From Klebsormidium nitens (taxonomy: Eukaryota > Streptophyta > Klebsormidiophyceae > Klebsormidiales > Klebsormidiaceae), in the NCBI GenBank assembly GCA_000708835.1, contig DF237135.1, positions 62,001 through 126,000 on the forward strand: DNA of 64,000 nucleotides, given 5' to 3'. Shown in pieces: positions 36,701 to 48,178 of the stretch. Below the pieces are notes generated by a model, which worked only from the letters and a program-made list of their open reading frames with translations, was not told where the DNA came from and made no database searches. Both the position numbers and the translations under genes were made by a program. How positions within the stretch are numbered: position 1 is the first letter of the stretch; each line of letters starts with the position of its first letter.

Positions 36701-39587
36701 ATCCGCAGTGGATGGGGTGCCGCAAGCCCGCCTGCCAAGCACCCTTTGACCTCTATCTCACGCCCATTTGCATTCTTCAGGTGAATCCCCGCGCCAAGGT
36801 GTCAGTGAAGCTCGTCGCAGAGGCCGGCATCGGCACAGTCGCGAGCGGCGTGGCCAAGGCCAATGCTGACATCATCCAGATTTCGGGGCACGACGGCGGC
36901 ACCGGCGCATCCCCCATCAGCTCTATTAAGCACGCAGGCGGGCCCTGGGAGATGGGCCTGACCGAGACGCACCAGCAGCTACTGGCCAACGGGCTGCGCG
37001 AGCGCGTGGTTCTGCGCGTGGACGGGGGCTTCAAGAGCGGGGCTGACGTCATGATGGGCGCGCTCATGGGGGCTGACGAGTATGGGTAAGTGGACGAGCT
37101 TCGGGTTTTACGCTCCTTTACTGTGTGCCATCCGTTGGCTGAGGCTTCTGTAGGCGGAGCAAGGGTTCGTACTCCAAATTCCGATTTGCGAGCGTGATGG
37201 CTGGTGGAGTTTTACTTCTGCGGAGGAGGTTGCTTCATTACTGGCGAGGTTGCTTCATTACTGGGGGTTTTGGTTCTACTTATCAGGACCCGTTAAATGT
37301 TTTCTCGCTTCTGCTCCGCACTCAAGAGTGCTTCTCTCTGTGGAGAAAGGGCATGGATCACACTTCTATGCTTTGCCAGAGCGCTCACCCCCGGTTTTGC
37401 CTTACTCCCCCAGGTTTGGGAGCGTTGCCATGATTGCCACGGGCTGCATCATGGCCCGTATCTGCCACACCAACAACTGCCCCGTTGGAGTGGCCAGCCA
37501 GCGGGAGGAGCTGCGCGCGCGCTTCCCAGGAGTGCCTGGGGACCTGGTCAACTTCTTCTTGTACGTGGCGGAGGAGGTGAGTTTTGCTCAGAAGGTCTTT
37601 CTGGTCGTTACCGGATGTTCAAGAGGTTACCATGCAACGATGGGTTCTTTGTTGAGCTTTGAAGCGACTGGGTTGATGTTGAGCCTCTCAAGACGAAGAG
37701 GCGCCTTGGGCTTTTTAGGTCGGTAGGCCCGCGTAGAACGTTGTGGTGAGGGGGAGAGCCTGCCCACCTGGTTTGTCACCGCATATGTCTGCATACGTGG
37801 CCTGGCGAATCGGGGTGGAAGTTTATCTGCGTCTGCATCTTTGCGTGTTTTCCCCATTGCTCTCCGAACTTGGAAGAAACCACTGAACAACTTGTCCTCG
37901 ATATGACAATTCCGAGGATCTTAACCACGTTCTGTAAAGCACGATTTCCAATAACGCATGGTTCCCGCCCGTCCAGGTGCGCAGCACCATGGCTAGCTTG
38001 GGCTACGAGAAGATGGACGACATCATCGGTCGCACGGACCTGCTGCAGCCGCGCGCGGACGCCGTCTTGGAGAAGACGGACAGCATCGACATGAGCTTCC
38101 TGATGCCCCCCCTCACAGAGTCCGGCAGCAGCACCGAGCGGCGGCGGCAGCCCGTGCACACCAATGGGCCCGTCCTCGACGACGAGCTCCTGGCCGACCC
38201 GGAGATCCGGGCCGCTATTGACGAGGTGATTGTGCGCTGCCAGTGTATGCTCAACGGGTCCTGGGAGATTCATTGGTTGGGTCGACTTTGTCTTCGGAGC
38301 TGCAAGTCAGTTTGTTGTTCTGCAATTTAGATTCTGGCAGTCCGAGGTGCTCGCAAGGTGCTCGCAAAGTGTTCGATTCTTGTTCAGTTCCCCCGTTGTT
38401 CGTGTCGTTGCGTCCACTTGAAAAGGGTTTGCCAGGTACCTTGAGTACTTGCTGCTGCGCCGTTGAAGCGCTGAGGACTGTTCTGATTGCAGCCGTCGCT
38501 CACTTTGCAGGAGAAGGTCGCGTCCAAGACCGTCAAGGTCGTCAATGTCGACCGCTCCACGGGAGGGCGGGTTGCGGGCGCGATCGCCAAAAAGTACGGC
38601 GACTCTGGGTTTGCGGGCGAACTCAACTTGACCTTTGAAGGCAGCGCCGGGCAGTCGTTCGGCTGCTTCCTAGTGTCTGGCTTAAACATTAAACTCATCG
38701 GGGAGGCCAACGACTACGTTGGCAAGGGCATGGCCGGGGGCGAGATTGCGATCGTTCTGCACCCGCGGTCGACCTTTGCGGCCAAGGATGCGATCATTGT
38801 CGGGAACACGTGTTTGTATGGCGCGACCGGGGGGCAGTTGTTTGTGAACGGGATGGCCGGGGAGCGGTTTGCGGTGCGGAACAGCATGGCAGAAACGGTG
38901 GTCGAGGGCACGGGGGACCACTGCTGCGAGTACATGACCGGCGGGTGTGTGGTCAGCTTGGGCAAGGTGGGCCGCAACGTAGCGGCGGGCATGACGGGCG
39001 GACTCGGCTACTTCCTGGACGAGGACGGCACGTTCGAGTCCAAGGTGAGTGCGGCTTTGTCTCTCGTGACTGTCGTTTTGTTGCGAAGGACTGCGCGGTG
39101 CTTGGCTTGATAGGGCAATGATACTACGACGTTGGTTTGGAGCTGAGCCACGTTATTTGACAGTGGAGTCAGGGCGGAGGCTTCTCGGGTTACTTTGTCT
39201 GTGTCACATATTTCGTCGTGGCTTGTTCCATGTAGATGTGTCAGTTCGGCGCACGATTAGCGTCCTGGTCGTATTGAAAACGTATTCCTATAATGTACAT
39301 GACACAATCTGTCGGGTTGTGACTTTTGAATCAACGCCTTGCAGGTAAACAAGGAGATCGTTGCTATGCAAAGAGTTGGCACTGCGGCTGGGGAAACACA
39401 ACTGCGGAGGCTGATCGAGGCGCATGTAGACAAAACGAACAGTGCAAAAGGCAAGCAGATTCTTGATAGCTGGGATGCTTACTTACCGAAGTTCTGGCAA
39501 TTAGTTCCGCCCAGTGAAGCTAACTCGCCCGAGGCTAATGCAGCACTCAAAGCAGCGGGAGGGCCATTGGTTGCCCAGTCGGCATAG
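27783..39587 (+). CDS. GLU1: Ferredoxin-dependent glutamate synthase, chloroplastic
   Basis: Nineteen exons, all in phase: 27783-28109, 29179-29491, 29845-30038, 30386-30640, 31024-31254, 31595-31762, 31976-32068, 32339-32641, 32923-33036, 33349-33564, 33856-34013, 34416-34923, 35584-35895, 36115-36354, 36781-37085, 37414-37576, 37977-38225, 38511-39044, 39345-39587; 1,641 aa. Exon 1 is a Ser/Arg-rich transit peptide. The processed enzyme should begin at Cys123 ([11 protein letters not shown]), the N-terminal nucleophile of the class II amidotransferase that releases ammonia from glutamine. The FMN synthase domain follows ([50 protein letters not shown]). Cys1257, Cys1263 and Cys1268 in [12 protein letters not shown] bind the 3Fe-4S cluster. 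The C-terminal GXGXG beta-helix ([20 protein letters not shown]) completes it. No NADH-binding beta subunit is fused, and the length fits the ferredoxin type (about 1,620 aa in plants). It makes two glutamates from glutamine and 2-oxoglutarate. Confidence 0.97.
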
Positions 39588-40340
39588 GAACAACTACCAT
39601 TCTTATTTGATTACAGACTTTGTAATCTTTGTTTATCGTCCACTTAAAACAGTAGTAAAAACTGGGAGTGGACCTATGCCTTGGGCATTTTACGAAAATG
39701 GAACTTATGTCTTGTACAAAAAGGAAGTTTGCTTTATTCAACATGTTCAATTGAAATTTTGAGATTCCTGACGAATCATGTGACGTACAATGAAAGCTGT
39801 TGGTTGCACGTGCGATAATTGTTGAACCTACATGGAAGGAGTTATAGTGGATCCTCCAAGATGAGCCAGCTTTGCGGCATGAATGCAAAGCCAAGCCGAA
39901 AGCCGGAAGATTTATGTCATTTCAATAGGAAGCGCGCATTTGTACGACTACACGTGCGAAAAGTCTTTCAGGTAAACATATCAATCATGGCATGGCAATG
40001 GGCATACCGGCGTTCATTATCAGGGGCCGACTAATGGCCTCTAGGTCTTGCTACACCCGCAAATTGAACCCACGACCCTTCGGCCAACCGTCGGCGTGAA
40101 TTGTTACTGCCGGCCAAAGCAGCCGCTCTAAGCAGAGCTCTATATTCCGAACTTCGAAGGATCCCTATTGCCGGTACCGTAGTTGCAAACGGTAGGTACC
40201 GACTCGGAGTACCCTTGCATGGGCCTGTTGGTCATGTACTGCGGGTACCGTACCAAGGTACCGTAGGTCCCTACGAAATCCCTGTGGGGGTCGCCGCTGA
40301 TCTCGTGGGATCCCTGAACTCGGTTGTCAGTTCGAGGGGC

Positions 40341-40400
40341 CGGCTCCCGGGAGGCGATGGGGTTAGTCTGTTGGTTAGGGTAGGTTCGGATGCGAGCACG
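40341..40400 (+). repeat. Dispersed motif copy 1
   Basis: Contains ctcccgggaggcgatgg followed by ggttagggtaggttcggatg and cgag. It resembles, in inverted orientation, the copy at 41903-41965, including the cccgggag block at one end and the gtgcggag-like block at the other. Confidence 0.6.
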
Positions 40401-40620
40401 TGGTTCTTGCAAGGGTTGGCGTTTTCAGTTTAATTTACCCGGGCAACTCAAAAGGTCACATGCATGAGATGTACCAGTATCTACCCTGGTTGTTTTCAAG
40501 TTTCGCGGCGCTAGTCCCTGACGTTAGCTAGCGTACCCTAGTCCGTTTATGTCACTACCGTCAGATGGAAGAAATCTTGAAAAGTAATAAGGTTTGATAG
40601 TATTAGGATGAACCGACGAG

Positions 40621-40680
40621 GACGAGTGGAGTTAGTATGGTAGTTAGGGTGGGTTCGGGTGCGGAGCGAGTAAATATAAG
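40621..40680 (+). repeat. Dispersed motif copy 2
   Basis: Reads gttagtatggtagttagggt followed by gggttcgggtgcggagcgag and taaatataag. The gggtgcggagcgagt core recurs inverted at 49622-49690, nine kilobases away. Confidence 0.65.
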
Positions 40681-41902
40681 TATTCGAATGGTTAGAGTTG
40701 GTTAAACCAGAAGATTCCTCTTCGTTATCGCTTTTAGATCCTTGTTACCCATAAAGCTTACGGTTTTCCTGATTCAACATACCGTACGGTAGGTACGGCG
40801 AAAACGCGGTAGGTAGGTACCGGTATTGAACTCGAGCGCAGTGTGCACTTGGGAAGTCAGCACTAGGTACCTACCCATCTAGGACCTAGGTAACGTACCT
40901 CAGTAACGCATGTTGACAACACGCGGTGCAGAAATCTAGTGTCATCATGCGTATTAAAGCCCTCGATCAGCGGCAGGCTGCAGCAGGCTCCTCGGTCCTT
41001 GCGCCATTCTTTTGAGCAAAAAACGGTACCGCAGTACCTACAGGCTACTAATATCCCCCTTCCTTAACCTGCCTTAACCTTGCATGTGAATTCCATAGAC
41101 GCCTAACCATACCGGTTAAAACCCGGTGTAGGTAGGTAGTATGTGTAGGACGATAGGGTACCTAGGTGGGTACGGTAACTAAAAGCCGGGCAGTTCACAT
41201 CAACCGTCAGTGGTCAGTGGTCACCCGCATCTCAGACTCTAGCTACCTACCTAGGCCATTTTAAGCCTAGCCAGTCAAACCGTAGAGGTCGAGGAAGTGC
41301 GAACGTGGCAACACTGGGGCCGGCTGCTGGCAACGAAATCGGCAAACGACATCATCGGTACAGGTGTGGTTATAGGTACCTAGTTTAACAGTATGACCAG
41401 TCAAGGGATTGAATCGGACAGCTCTCAAACTGCATCGAGGCCGTCCATACCCATCGGACGGAGGGTGGGCTTGTCCGAAGCGTTTTAGAAATTGGATTGA
41501 CATCATTGCTGGCGTTTTAATCCCGAACCGGTTAAGACCGGGCCCAGGTTGGCCCGGTCCTAGGTACCTACCTATGTAACAAAATTCTTCAATTGAGTTT
41601 ATGAAATTTGGAAATTTGGGAGAGCCAATTTTTCCGATTTCGTAAGTGTGGTACGGTACCGTACCTCCCAAGCAACGCCCCGGCTGCTTCAACAGTGGCG
41701 GCCAATGCCCCCGGGCGGCGAAAGTTTGACACAACACCGCAACGTACAGCGGCGCGACGGGCGGTAATAGTACACGCCGTACAGATAGGTACATACCTAG
41801 GATACCTACCTATTTGTCAACTATCGGGTACAACTTAACAGGCGTGTGACCTAACATTCAAGCTACCCGGGCAGTCAAACTAAACACTTTAACCGAGATA
41901 AT

Positions 41903-41965
41903 CACCCGCTCCGCACCCCAACCCACCCTAACCATCTTACCTACCCTACCCGTCTCCCGGGAACC
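41903..41965 (-). repeat. Dispersed motif copy 3 (inverted)
   Basis: Carries cgctccgcaccccaacccac, then cctaaccatcttacctaccc and a tctcccggga end. Its reverse complement aligns with copies 1 and 2. Confidence 0.65.
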
Positions 41966-42329
41966 TATCTCAAGTCAAACGCCTGCTAAGTCCCGCAGAG
42001 TTGCCAGAATCTACATCAGTGTCAGGAATTCCGAATTTCCGCAAGCTACCGTACACCTTCAATTATTCGTCGGCAACTTCCTGCCATGGTGCTGAACAGT
42101 TGTGTGGTCTGATCGAAGGGGGCCCCTTCGATCCTGAGTCGTAGGCCAAAACTTCAAGTTGAACGTGCTGATTTAGGTAGCGCTGGGTAGACGTCGACAA
42201 GTACCTTCTTCCCGCTCACCCTGAAGGACCTTGCTAAGGTGGTCGAGGAGACCTATGTGTACTTGCTTCAATGCAGGTTTAACGAAGGAGGTCGATTTGT
42301 AGGCCTCTTCAATCAGCCAGAGAGAAAAG

Positions 42330-45300
42330 ATGGGCGGACACGGTTGCATTGAGGATGACACAAGTCCGTTCTTGTCTTTGCCGGAAGCTTTGCAGCTGCT
42401 GATTGTGGAAAAGGTTGACCCGTACTCGTTGGGAAGGCTTTCGTGCTCATGTCAGCAGCTGCGAGCGCTGACTTCACTGGAAAAGCATCTCGCGGTAGCA
42501 CAGCTCTGGGAAAGGTATGCATGACCTATGCATAAGCATTTTCTCCCAGCTTCCTATATTATTGGCCTCGGAAGCGGGAGCGTTATGCCTTTGACGAGCA
42601 TTAAAACTTGAAGCAAAGGAGTGGCCCTCATTTCCTCTTACATTTGAGCTGGTTGAGCTGGTTGGACAAGTTGTCGCATGCAAGGAACACAAGATTCATT
42701 GATGTACCTGATAACCATTGGCTTGCTGCTCTGATCATTCCCCTGCATTGACGAGTCGTTTGGCATTTTTGCAGGCACTGTAGGAGCTTGCTGGATCCAT
42801 CTATCATTGCAACGCATCTAGCATGGGGCCGGATCATAAGCAAGCCTGCTGGTTACGATGCTTCAAGGGTCACGTCCTTTTGGAGGTGTCTCTGGAAAGA
42901 CATGCTTGAACTGAAGACTGTTAGGTGGTGGCCAGGTGGTGGTATGGCTCTATTGGGGAGTCTGCACAAGCAAGAGGTCAAGGATGCTGCTCAAGAGCCG
43001 GGCTTGGAACCTGTCATGCTCAGCTTGTCAGACTCTCTGGCCCGAACGGGGCACACCGCAACTTCAGTGGGGACCTGGCAAGTGATAGTGGGTGGCTTGT
43101 CGCGAGAAGGGGGTCCTCTTATGGATGTCATCATTTTGGACCTGGTCAACTTCACCATAACCCGGCCGGTTGTTCGGAAGGGAGTTGCTGATCTTCCACT
43201 AGGCCGTTTTAGGCATTCAGCCGTGCCTCTCCCACCAGTCCAGGACAACCCCCGGCTCCTCTTGTTTGGGGGCTACGACATGGAGGTAATTGTCAAAAGT
43301 TTCTCTGTTTTTTCAGGATCTAGACGTTTGCTGAGGCATTTGTGGCTGGCAGTCACCCTTTGACAGTGACTGCTTCTTGTAGGCCTAGCCTCTGTACACT
43401 ACTCTGTTGTGATGAATCTGTTTTGCAATTTCTGGTTAACGTGTTTACCAGTAGAACTGTCTGACAAATTTCTGCCCATGCTATTCAGGGGCGAGAATTT
43501 GGGATGGATGAGTGCCACACAGCCACGATTTCTCGAGATGGTTCGGAGGTCTTGTGGAACGTGGTGAAAACCTCGGGACAGGTTCCCTCCCCCAGGTTTC
43601 ATCACACAGCAAACGTTTATGACAGGGGGCGGAAGTTGATAGTTTTCGGTGGCGAGGGTTCAGCCGTTGATGATCGATTGCACTGGACAGGGAACGAAGC
43701 AGTCAGTTTGGAAGGGGTGGAGGACGACCAGATAACAGTAGCAGCGTACGTTCTAGATTTGCAAACAATGGTGTGGGAAAAGAAGACAACGCGAGGGGAG
43801 ATTCCTGGTGTCCGGTCACTTCACTTGACGACAGTGCATGAGGACTTGATAACAGGGAGAGAAAGACTTATTCTGGTGGGAGGATTCAAGAATGCTGAGC
43901 AGAGGCTGGCAGATATGACGGTGAGTAGCATGAGAAGAGAGCAGTGCGTTCATTTGGCAACTCCTTTGTCTGGCTGCCAGTGTGTCCGGCAGGTGTATGC
44001 AATTTTGTCAAGTTACGGATCTTGTTCTGAGATACTCTTAGGATTTTGTGAGCATCTGCAAGTTGCGGGCCGTAGCGTTTGGATACCTGGGTAATTGGTG
44101 ACAGTATTAAGTAGCTCCTGCTTTTGTCTTCCGGACCCCTTTGAGTTAAGGAATGTTTTGCTGAGGTCGAGTGTGTGCTCTGTGCAGCCCTATGCTCTGG
44201 ACCTGAGGACTTTTGAATGGGAGCATCCCAAGCTGAGTCCAGAAGATCTGCCACCTCCTCGCCATCGGAGTGCAATTTCCAAGGTAACTCTACACATTCT
44301 GTTGTTACTAAGCCAGATTCAGTTCAGCAGTTGGGATGCAAATATTTTCTTTGCAATTGGACTCAGTTGAGAGCATTCTTAGTGTTCGCAGCTTGTGATG
44401 AGTGTGCCGTGCCCAGCTGGAGCCTAATCAGAGGTATGGCAGCAAGCAGGGGTCAGAGGTTTGGCAGCAAGCAGGGGTCAGAGGTTTGGCAGCAAGCAGG
44501 GGTTGAGGGACCTGACAAGTGTGCCCCAATCTGCCCGAGCATCCGGCAAGAGTTTTGCAACAGGCAGGGGTGAGAAACTTTGAGCCATTTTCTGCTGCAA
44601 GCCTGTAGCCTGTGCGCAGCTCTTACCTCTATTTGTGCACAATCCAGGTAGGGAATGACAAGGTGATGATAGTGGGGGGCGGCACTATCATCGATGGCAC
44701 GCCCCGGTTGCTGGACGACTGTCAGGCTCTGGACCTCCTGTCGCTTAGTTGGTGAGGTTTGCTCGATCTTACACCCGTTGGATGGTAGTGGCTTCTTAGG
44801 GCTGAAGGAAGTTGAGGCCTGTACCAAACCTGCTTGCTGGATTGCTCTGGCTTGCCTTCAGCAGAGACTCTTTTCAGGGCATTCTGATGCCTTCTTGATT
44901 GTTCTGCATTCCTTTAGTTGTCTGGCTCCCTCAATGTTAGGATACTGCCTGTAGTCTGTTGCCTCATTTGGAGCGCGTGGCTTGTGTCCAGTGGTCGGTA
45001 CCTAATTTAGTTTTTGCCATGCACCTCTAGGAACTGTTCGATTGCTGGGCCTATTGCTAGAGAGGGTGTGCCGGAAGAAAAGCTCAAGTAAGGGCCCTTG
45101 CTTTGCTTGCAATCCGTCTGGTAGGGTCGAAAAGTGTTCAGCACCAAAGCCTCCCTGTTGGCTGCCCTCATCTAGCTTGTATACAGGACGTATGCAGAGA
45201 GGTTTGTACCGATTTCCCTTTAGCTTACGTTTTCTCCAATCCAGAAGGTGGGGTTTGCCACAGAAGCCCCTCGTCACCACCTTCCAGCATCTAAGGGAGA

Positions 45301-47203
45301 TGTGTGTGTGCAGGAGCAATCCTGAGGTGTATGACCGGGCGACCCGGGCCGTGTCAAAGACCGCAGGGCACACTGTGGAGAGTCTCTTGGTCTTTGGCGG
45401 ATGTATTAAAGGTACAGTCCGGCAAGGTAACATGTTACTTGACAATCTGATTGCACATGTTTTGCACTGCTTACTGTGAAACTATATGCCATGTGCTCTG
45501 CTTGCTTCGTGGGCCTCAAACATGGTATGCAGGAGTTTGCTGATCGCCTTATCTGCTGCTCTCTTAGGAAAAGCTGGCTTGAGCTGAACTCATCATCTGT
45601 AACATCTGTTGGTTGCACTGGTGAAAACATAATGTGTAGAGGCCTAGAGGCCTAGTGTTATTCATTGGATGAAGATGTTTTGCTCCATCCCTAGCATTGC
45701 TACAGTTTTGACTTTTAGTAGGATTTAGCTCGTGTTCAAAGCGCTCAACGGGGACTGAATATGTCCTGTACATCCAGGATTGATTGATTATCTGCCAGTT
45801 TGTTGTTCCTTCTTTCTGCTGCAACGAGTTCTGAGAGCAAGTGCCCCTCTTAGAACATTTCAAATACGTGTTGCTTACTGGCAGAGTGTTAACCAACGAA
45901 CTCCGCTTGTATAAAACAGAAGAAAAAATGCTGTCTGCGTTTCCAGTTGATTCGACTGCACAGACCAGGCCTTTTGACATGTGTGCGCTAGCTGCAGCAC
46001 CTGGGTTGATTCCTAAGGCAAACAGAGATCAAGGGGTCCCTTTCTAATTTCTGACATATCATTGTAGAGATTGAAGACTCGGCCCCTGTACATCTCTGCA
46101 TTTATAGGCACCCGTTGCAGGTCTGCCTGGTTAAACCCTGATGCCAGCATTTGGTCCCAGTGTATCACGCAGGTGTCCTTGGCGTCATCCCTGTGGAGCA
46201 AGTCGAGATGCTGCTCATCAGCACCTGGCAGGGATCCCCCGAGCACCACCACCCCGCGCTTGAGGCGCCTGCCGCAGCAGGCGCCGCTTACGAGCAGGCC
46301 ACTTTAGCCTTGGGGGGAAGCACTTCAGGCTTTGGTCGAAGGGAGCCCGAGATCTCCGTCCCTGAAACGAAACAGGCCCTGTCCCTGCTCGAGTCAAAGG
46401 ACGTTTCGGCGGCGGCGGCGTTTGGCCCGAGCCATGGCGGGCTGGTGATCCCCATGTCGGGGGAGAGGGAGGAGCCAGCAAAGGCGCCCGTATCGTATGC
46501 GCCGGTTGCAGACCTCGCTAGGACCTGGGGCGCGACGAAGCTGCAGATGAATCTGCAAGTAGACAGAGTTCCGACGCAGAAGCGGGGGAGGGCATCGCGG
46601 CCGGTGCTGGACCTGAATCTGCCCCCCCCGTTGAGCGAGGAGGAGGAGCAGGACTTCCTGCGGGACGCTGCGCGGGTCGAGCAGCAGGCGCTGTTCTCTG
46701 CCAGCCAGGCAGGGGGGATGCAAGTGGAGGTAGGAGAGGACAAGGAGCAAGGGGGCCTGCCGGTGCCGCAGCCCAATCCGAAGCCGCGGTCGGCAGGGGG
46801 GCTGGCCAGGGAACCCCACCCTCAAGGGGTGCCGTTGGGAATAGCGCCCTCGCGGTCCACCCCTGGACTGGACTTGACGATGGAGGAACATGGGTTGCGC
46901 AGCCACGCCTGGGCGACAGAAGCGGTGCTCGTCCGGCATGGTCATGAGGCGGAGAAGCCTTCGCAGCCCCCCTCCGACTTCCCCCGGTTCGTCGAGCTGA
47001 GGTACTCTATGGAGCAAAAGGTTAGCAGCGACGGTGTGGGGCCGTCAAGAGAATCGGAGCCTACCCCGGGAATGCTCAAACGGGGATTGGTAGACCCACC
47101 TAAGGAAATGGAGGGCAGTGGGCACTCGTCAGGTAATGGCTTAACCTTCAGAGGAGAATATGGTCCAGGAAACATGCTAGCTAAGCGGACTAGATTAGGG
47201 TAG
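42330..47203 (+). CDS. F-box/kelch-repeat protein with C-terminal EAR-type motif
   Basis: Eight exons in phase: 42330-42514, 42775-43285, 43489-43920, 44188-44283, 44648-44751, 45031-45087, 45314-45411, 46173-47203; 837 aa. Residues about 13-62 fit an F-box (FLSLPEALQLLIVEKVDPYS, LGRLSCSCQQLRALT), which binds SKP1 in SCF ubiquitin ligases. Residues about 130-520 carry kelch blades with the GG and spaced Y/W pattern: RTGHTATSVGTWQVIVGGLS, RFRHSAVPLPP with LLLFGGYD, RFHHTANVYDRG with LIVFGGEG, LILVGGF, VMIVGGGTII, and SLLVFGGCIKG. The last exon adds about 340 residues of low-complexity, Pro/Glu/Gly-rich tail. At residues 640-647 it contains LDLNLPPP, a consensus EAR motif (both LxLxL and DLNxxP forms). 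F-box plus kelch is a common plant substrate-receptor design; adding an EAR motif is unusual. The substrate is unknown. Intron 4 has a 25-bp tandem repeat. Confidence 0.88.
44431..44505. repeat. 25-bp tandem repeat, three copies, in kelch-gene intron 4
   Basis: Copies begin at 44431, 44456 and 44481. Each contains ggcagcaagcaggggt, and the copies differ from each other at only one to three positions. The repeat lies between exon 4 and exon 5 and leaves the splice sites intact. Confidence 0.9.
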
Positions 47204-48178
47204 ACAGCGGGCTGGAGAGACTCGGTGTGTTGCAAGGGGCTGGTTTCTCGTAGGCGAGTCCTTAGGGATTCAGGTGACCATATGCACCGAGTTATTAGGA
47301 CATACTAAAGCGCGCATAGGTGAGGTCCTGTATCGATTATGACTGACACTGGATCCGCTTACGTCTAGTTAAACTGCTTTCCTATGAACCAACTTGCATT
47401 TGGATCGAGTTTGTGGGAGTGTGCTGCTTACTGCAGACTCGATTGTTCTCATCTTTGTACTTTGACGTACTCCCGTGCGCTTTGTGGTCACATACACAAT
47501 ACCCTGGTGCAAGCGAACTTAGTTGCAACTGGGGGCCACTGAGAAACCGGATTCTTTGAAATCAAGCCTTTCACACCAATAAGGTTGCAAAAAGTCCATA
47601 TGGAAGCATGCAGCTTTGCAAGATCGAAGCAGCAGCGCAGGATCGACAGAAACTTAAATATGGAGGCGGCGGGGCCCGTATACAGTGTTCACAGCCTAGC
47701 TCGTCGATGCATAATGTATGGCATGTGTGTCGGATTGTTTAAAGCCATGTATCAGTTGTTGACAGAATTAACCTTGTTCGCATGCATGTGTATGCATTGT
47801 CAAATTGCGTTGGATTCACATCACCGAGCTGCACATAATGCATGCACAGGCCGGGAACCCACAACTAGCCTTTTCATGTGAGTGAGCTGTGCTTTGAATA
47901 AGTTTGGTGGTGCTATACTGGACCAGCGACTGCTACGATGCACGTACTCATGTGATGACCAGCCATTCGGCCTTTGATCAGCAGAGCTACTAAAGGCCAC
48001 CTTGGCGAATGAGTCTGGCTAGGCCTGATTAGCCGCACTTACCATGCGAGGATCAGAATCTAGAAAGGGTTGCATGGGATGAAAACTGCAGGATGCGGAA
48101 TAGTGGACCAACAGATACATCACGTCTTGCAATTGCAGAAGACCAGAGAATATGCCCAGAGTGTTATGCAGAAATGAG
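47204..48178. other. Spacer between the convergent F-box/kelch and GPI8 genes
   Basis: About 1 kb holding two 3' UTRs. The segment around 47580-47880 has an open frame of 98 codons without any domain. The region is rich in gcatg/catgc words (for example near 47700-47850), with no assigned role. Confidence 0.45.

Larger units (their letters stand above)
39588..42329. repeat. Repeat-rich spacer with GGTACC/TACCTA words and inverted repeat copies
   Basis: About 2.7 kb between Fd-GOGAT and the F-box/kelch gene, with no coding exon recognised. From about 40150 to 41990 the sequence is dominated by short permutations of ggtacc, taggtac and acctacct, including runs such as gggtaccgtaccaaggtacc. Three copies of a longer motif lie inside: 40341-40400 (+), 40621-40680 (+) and 41903-41965 (inverted). 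Words reading cccgggcaactcaaa at about 40439 and cccgggcagtcaaact at about 41867 are also related. The arrangement suggests degenerate transposable-element DNA. 39588-39830 holds the 3' UTR of Fd-GOGAT. Confidence 0.6.

Noticed and set aside
40050-40100. tRNA-like B-box (ggttcaa on the minus strand) after the Fd-GOGAT gene
   Set aside because: The flanking bases do not form T-stem, anticodon-stem or acceptor-stem pairs, and no A box lies at the right distance.
46151-46172. Independent gene starting just before the last exon of the F-box/kelch gene
   Set aside because: No ATG begins it, and the acceptor at 46172 joins the preceding kelch exon in frame to give GCIKGVLGVIPVEQVEMLL, continuing the kelch pattern.
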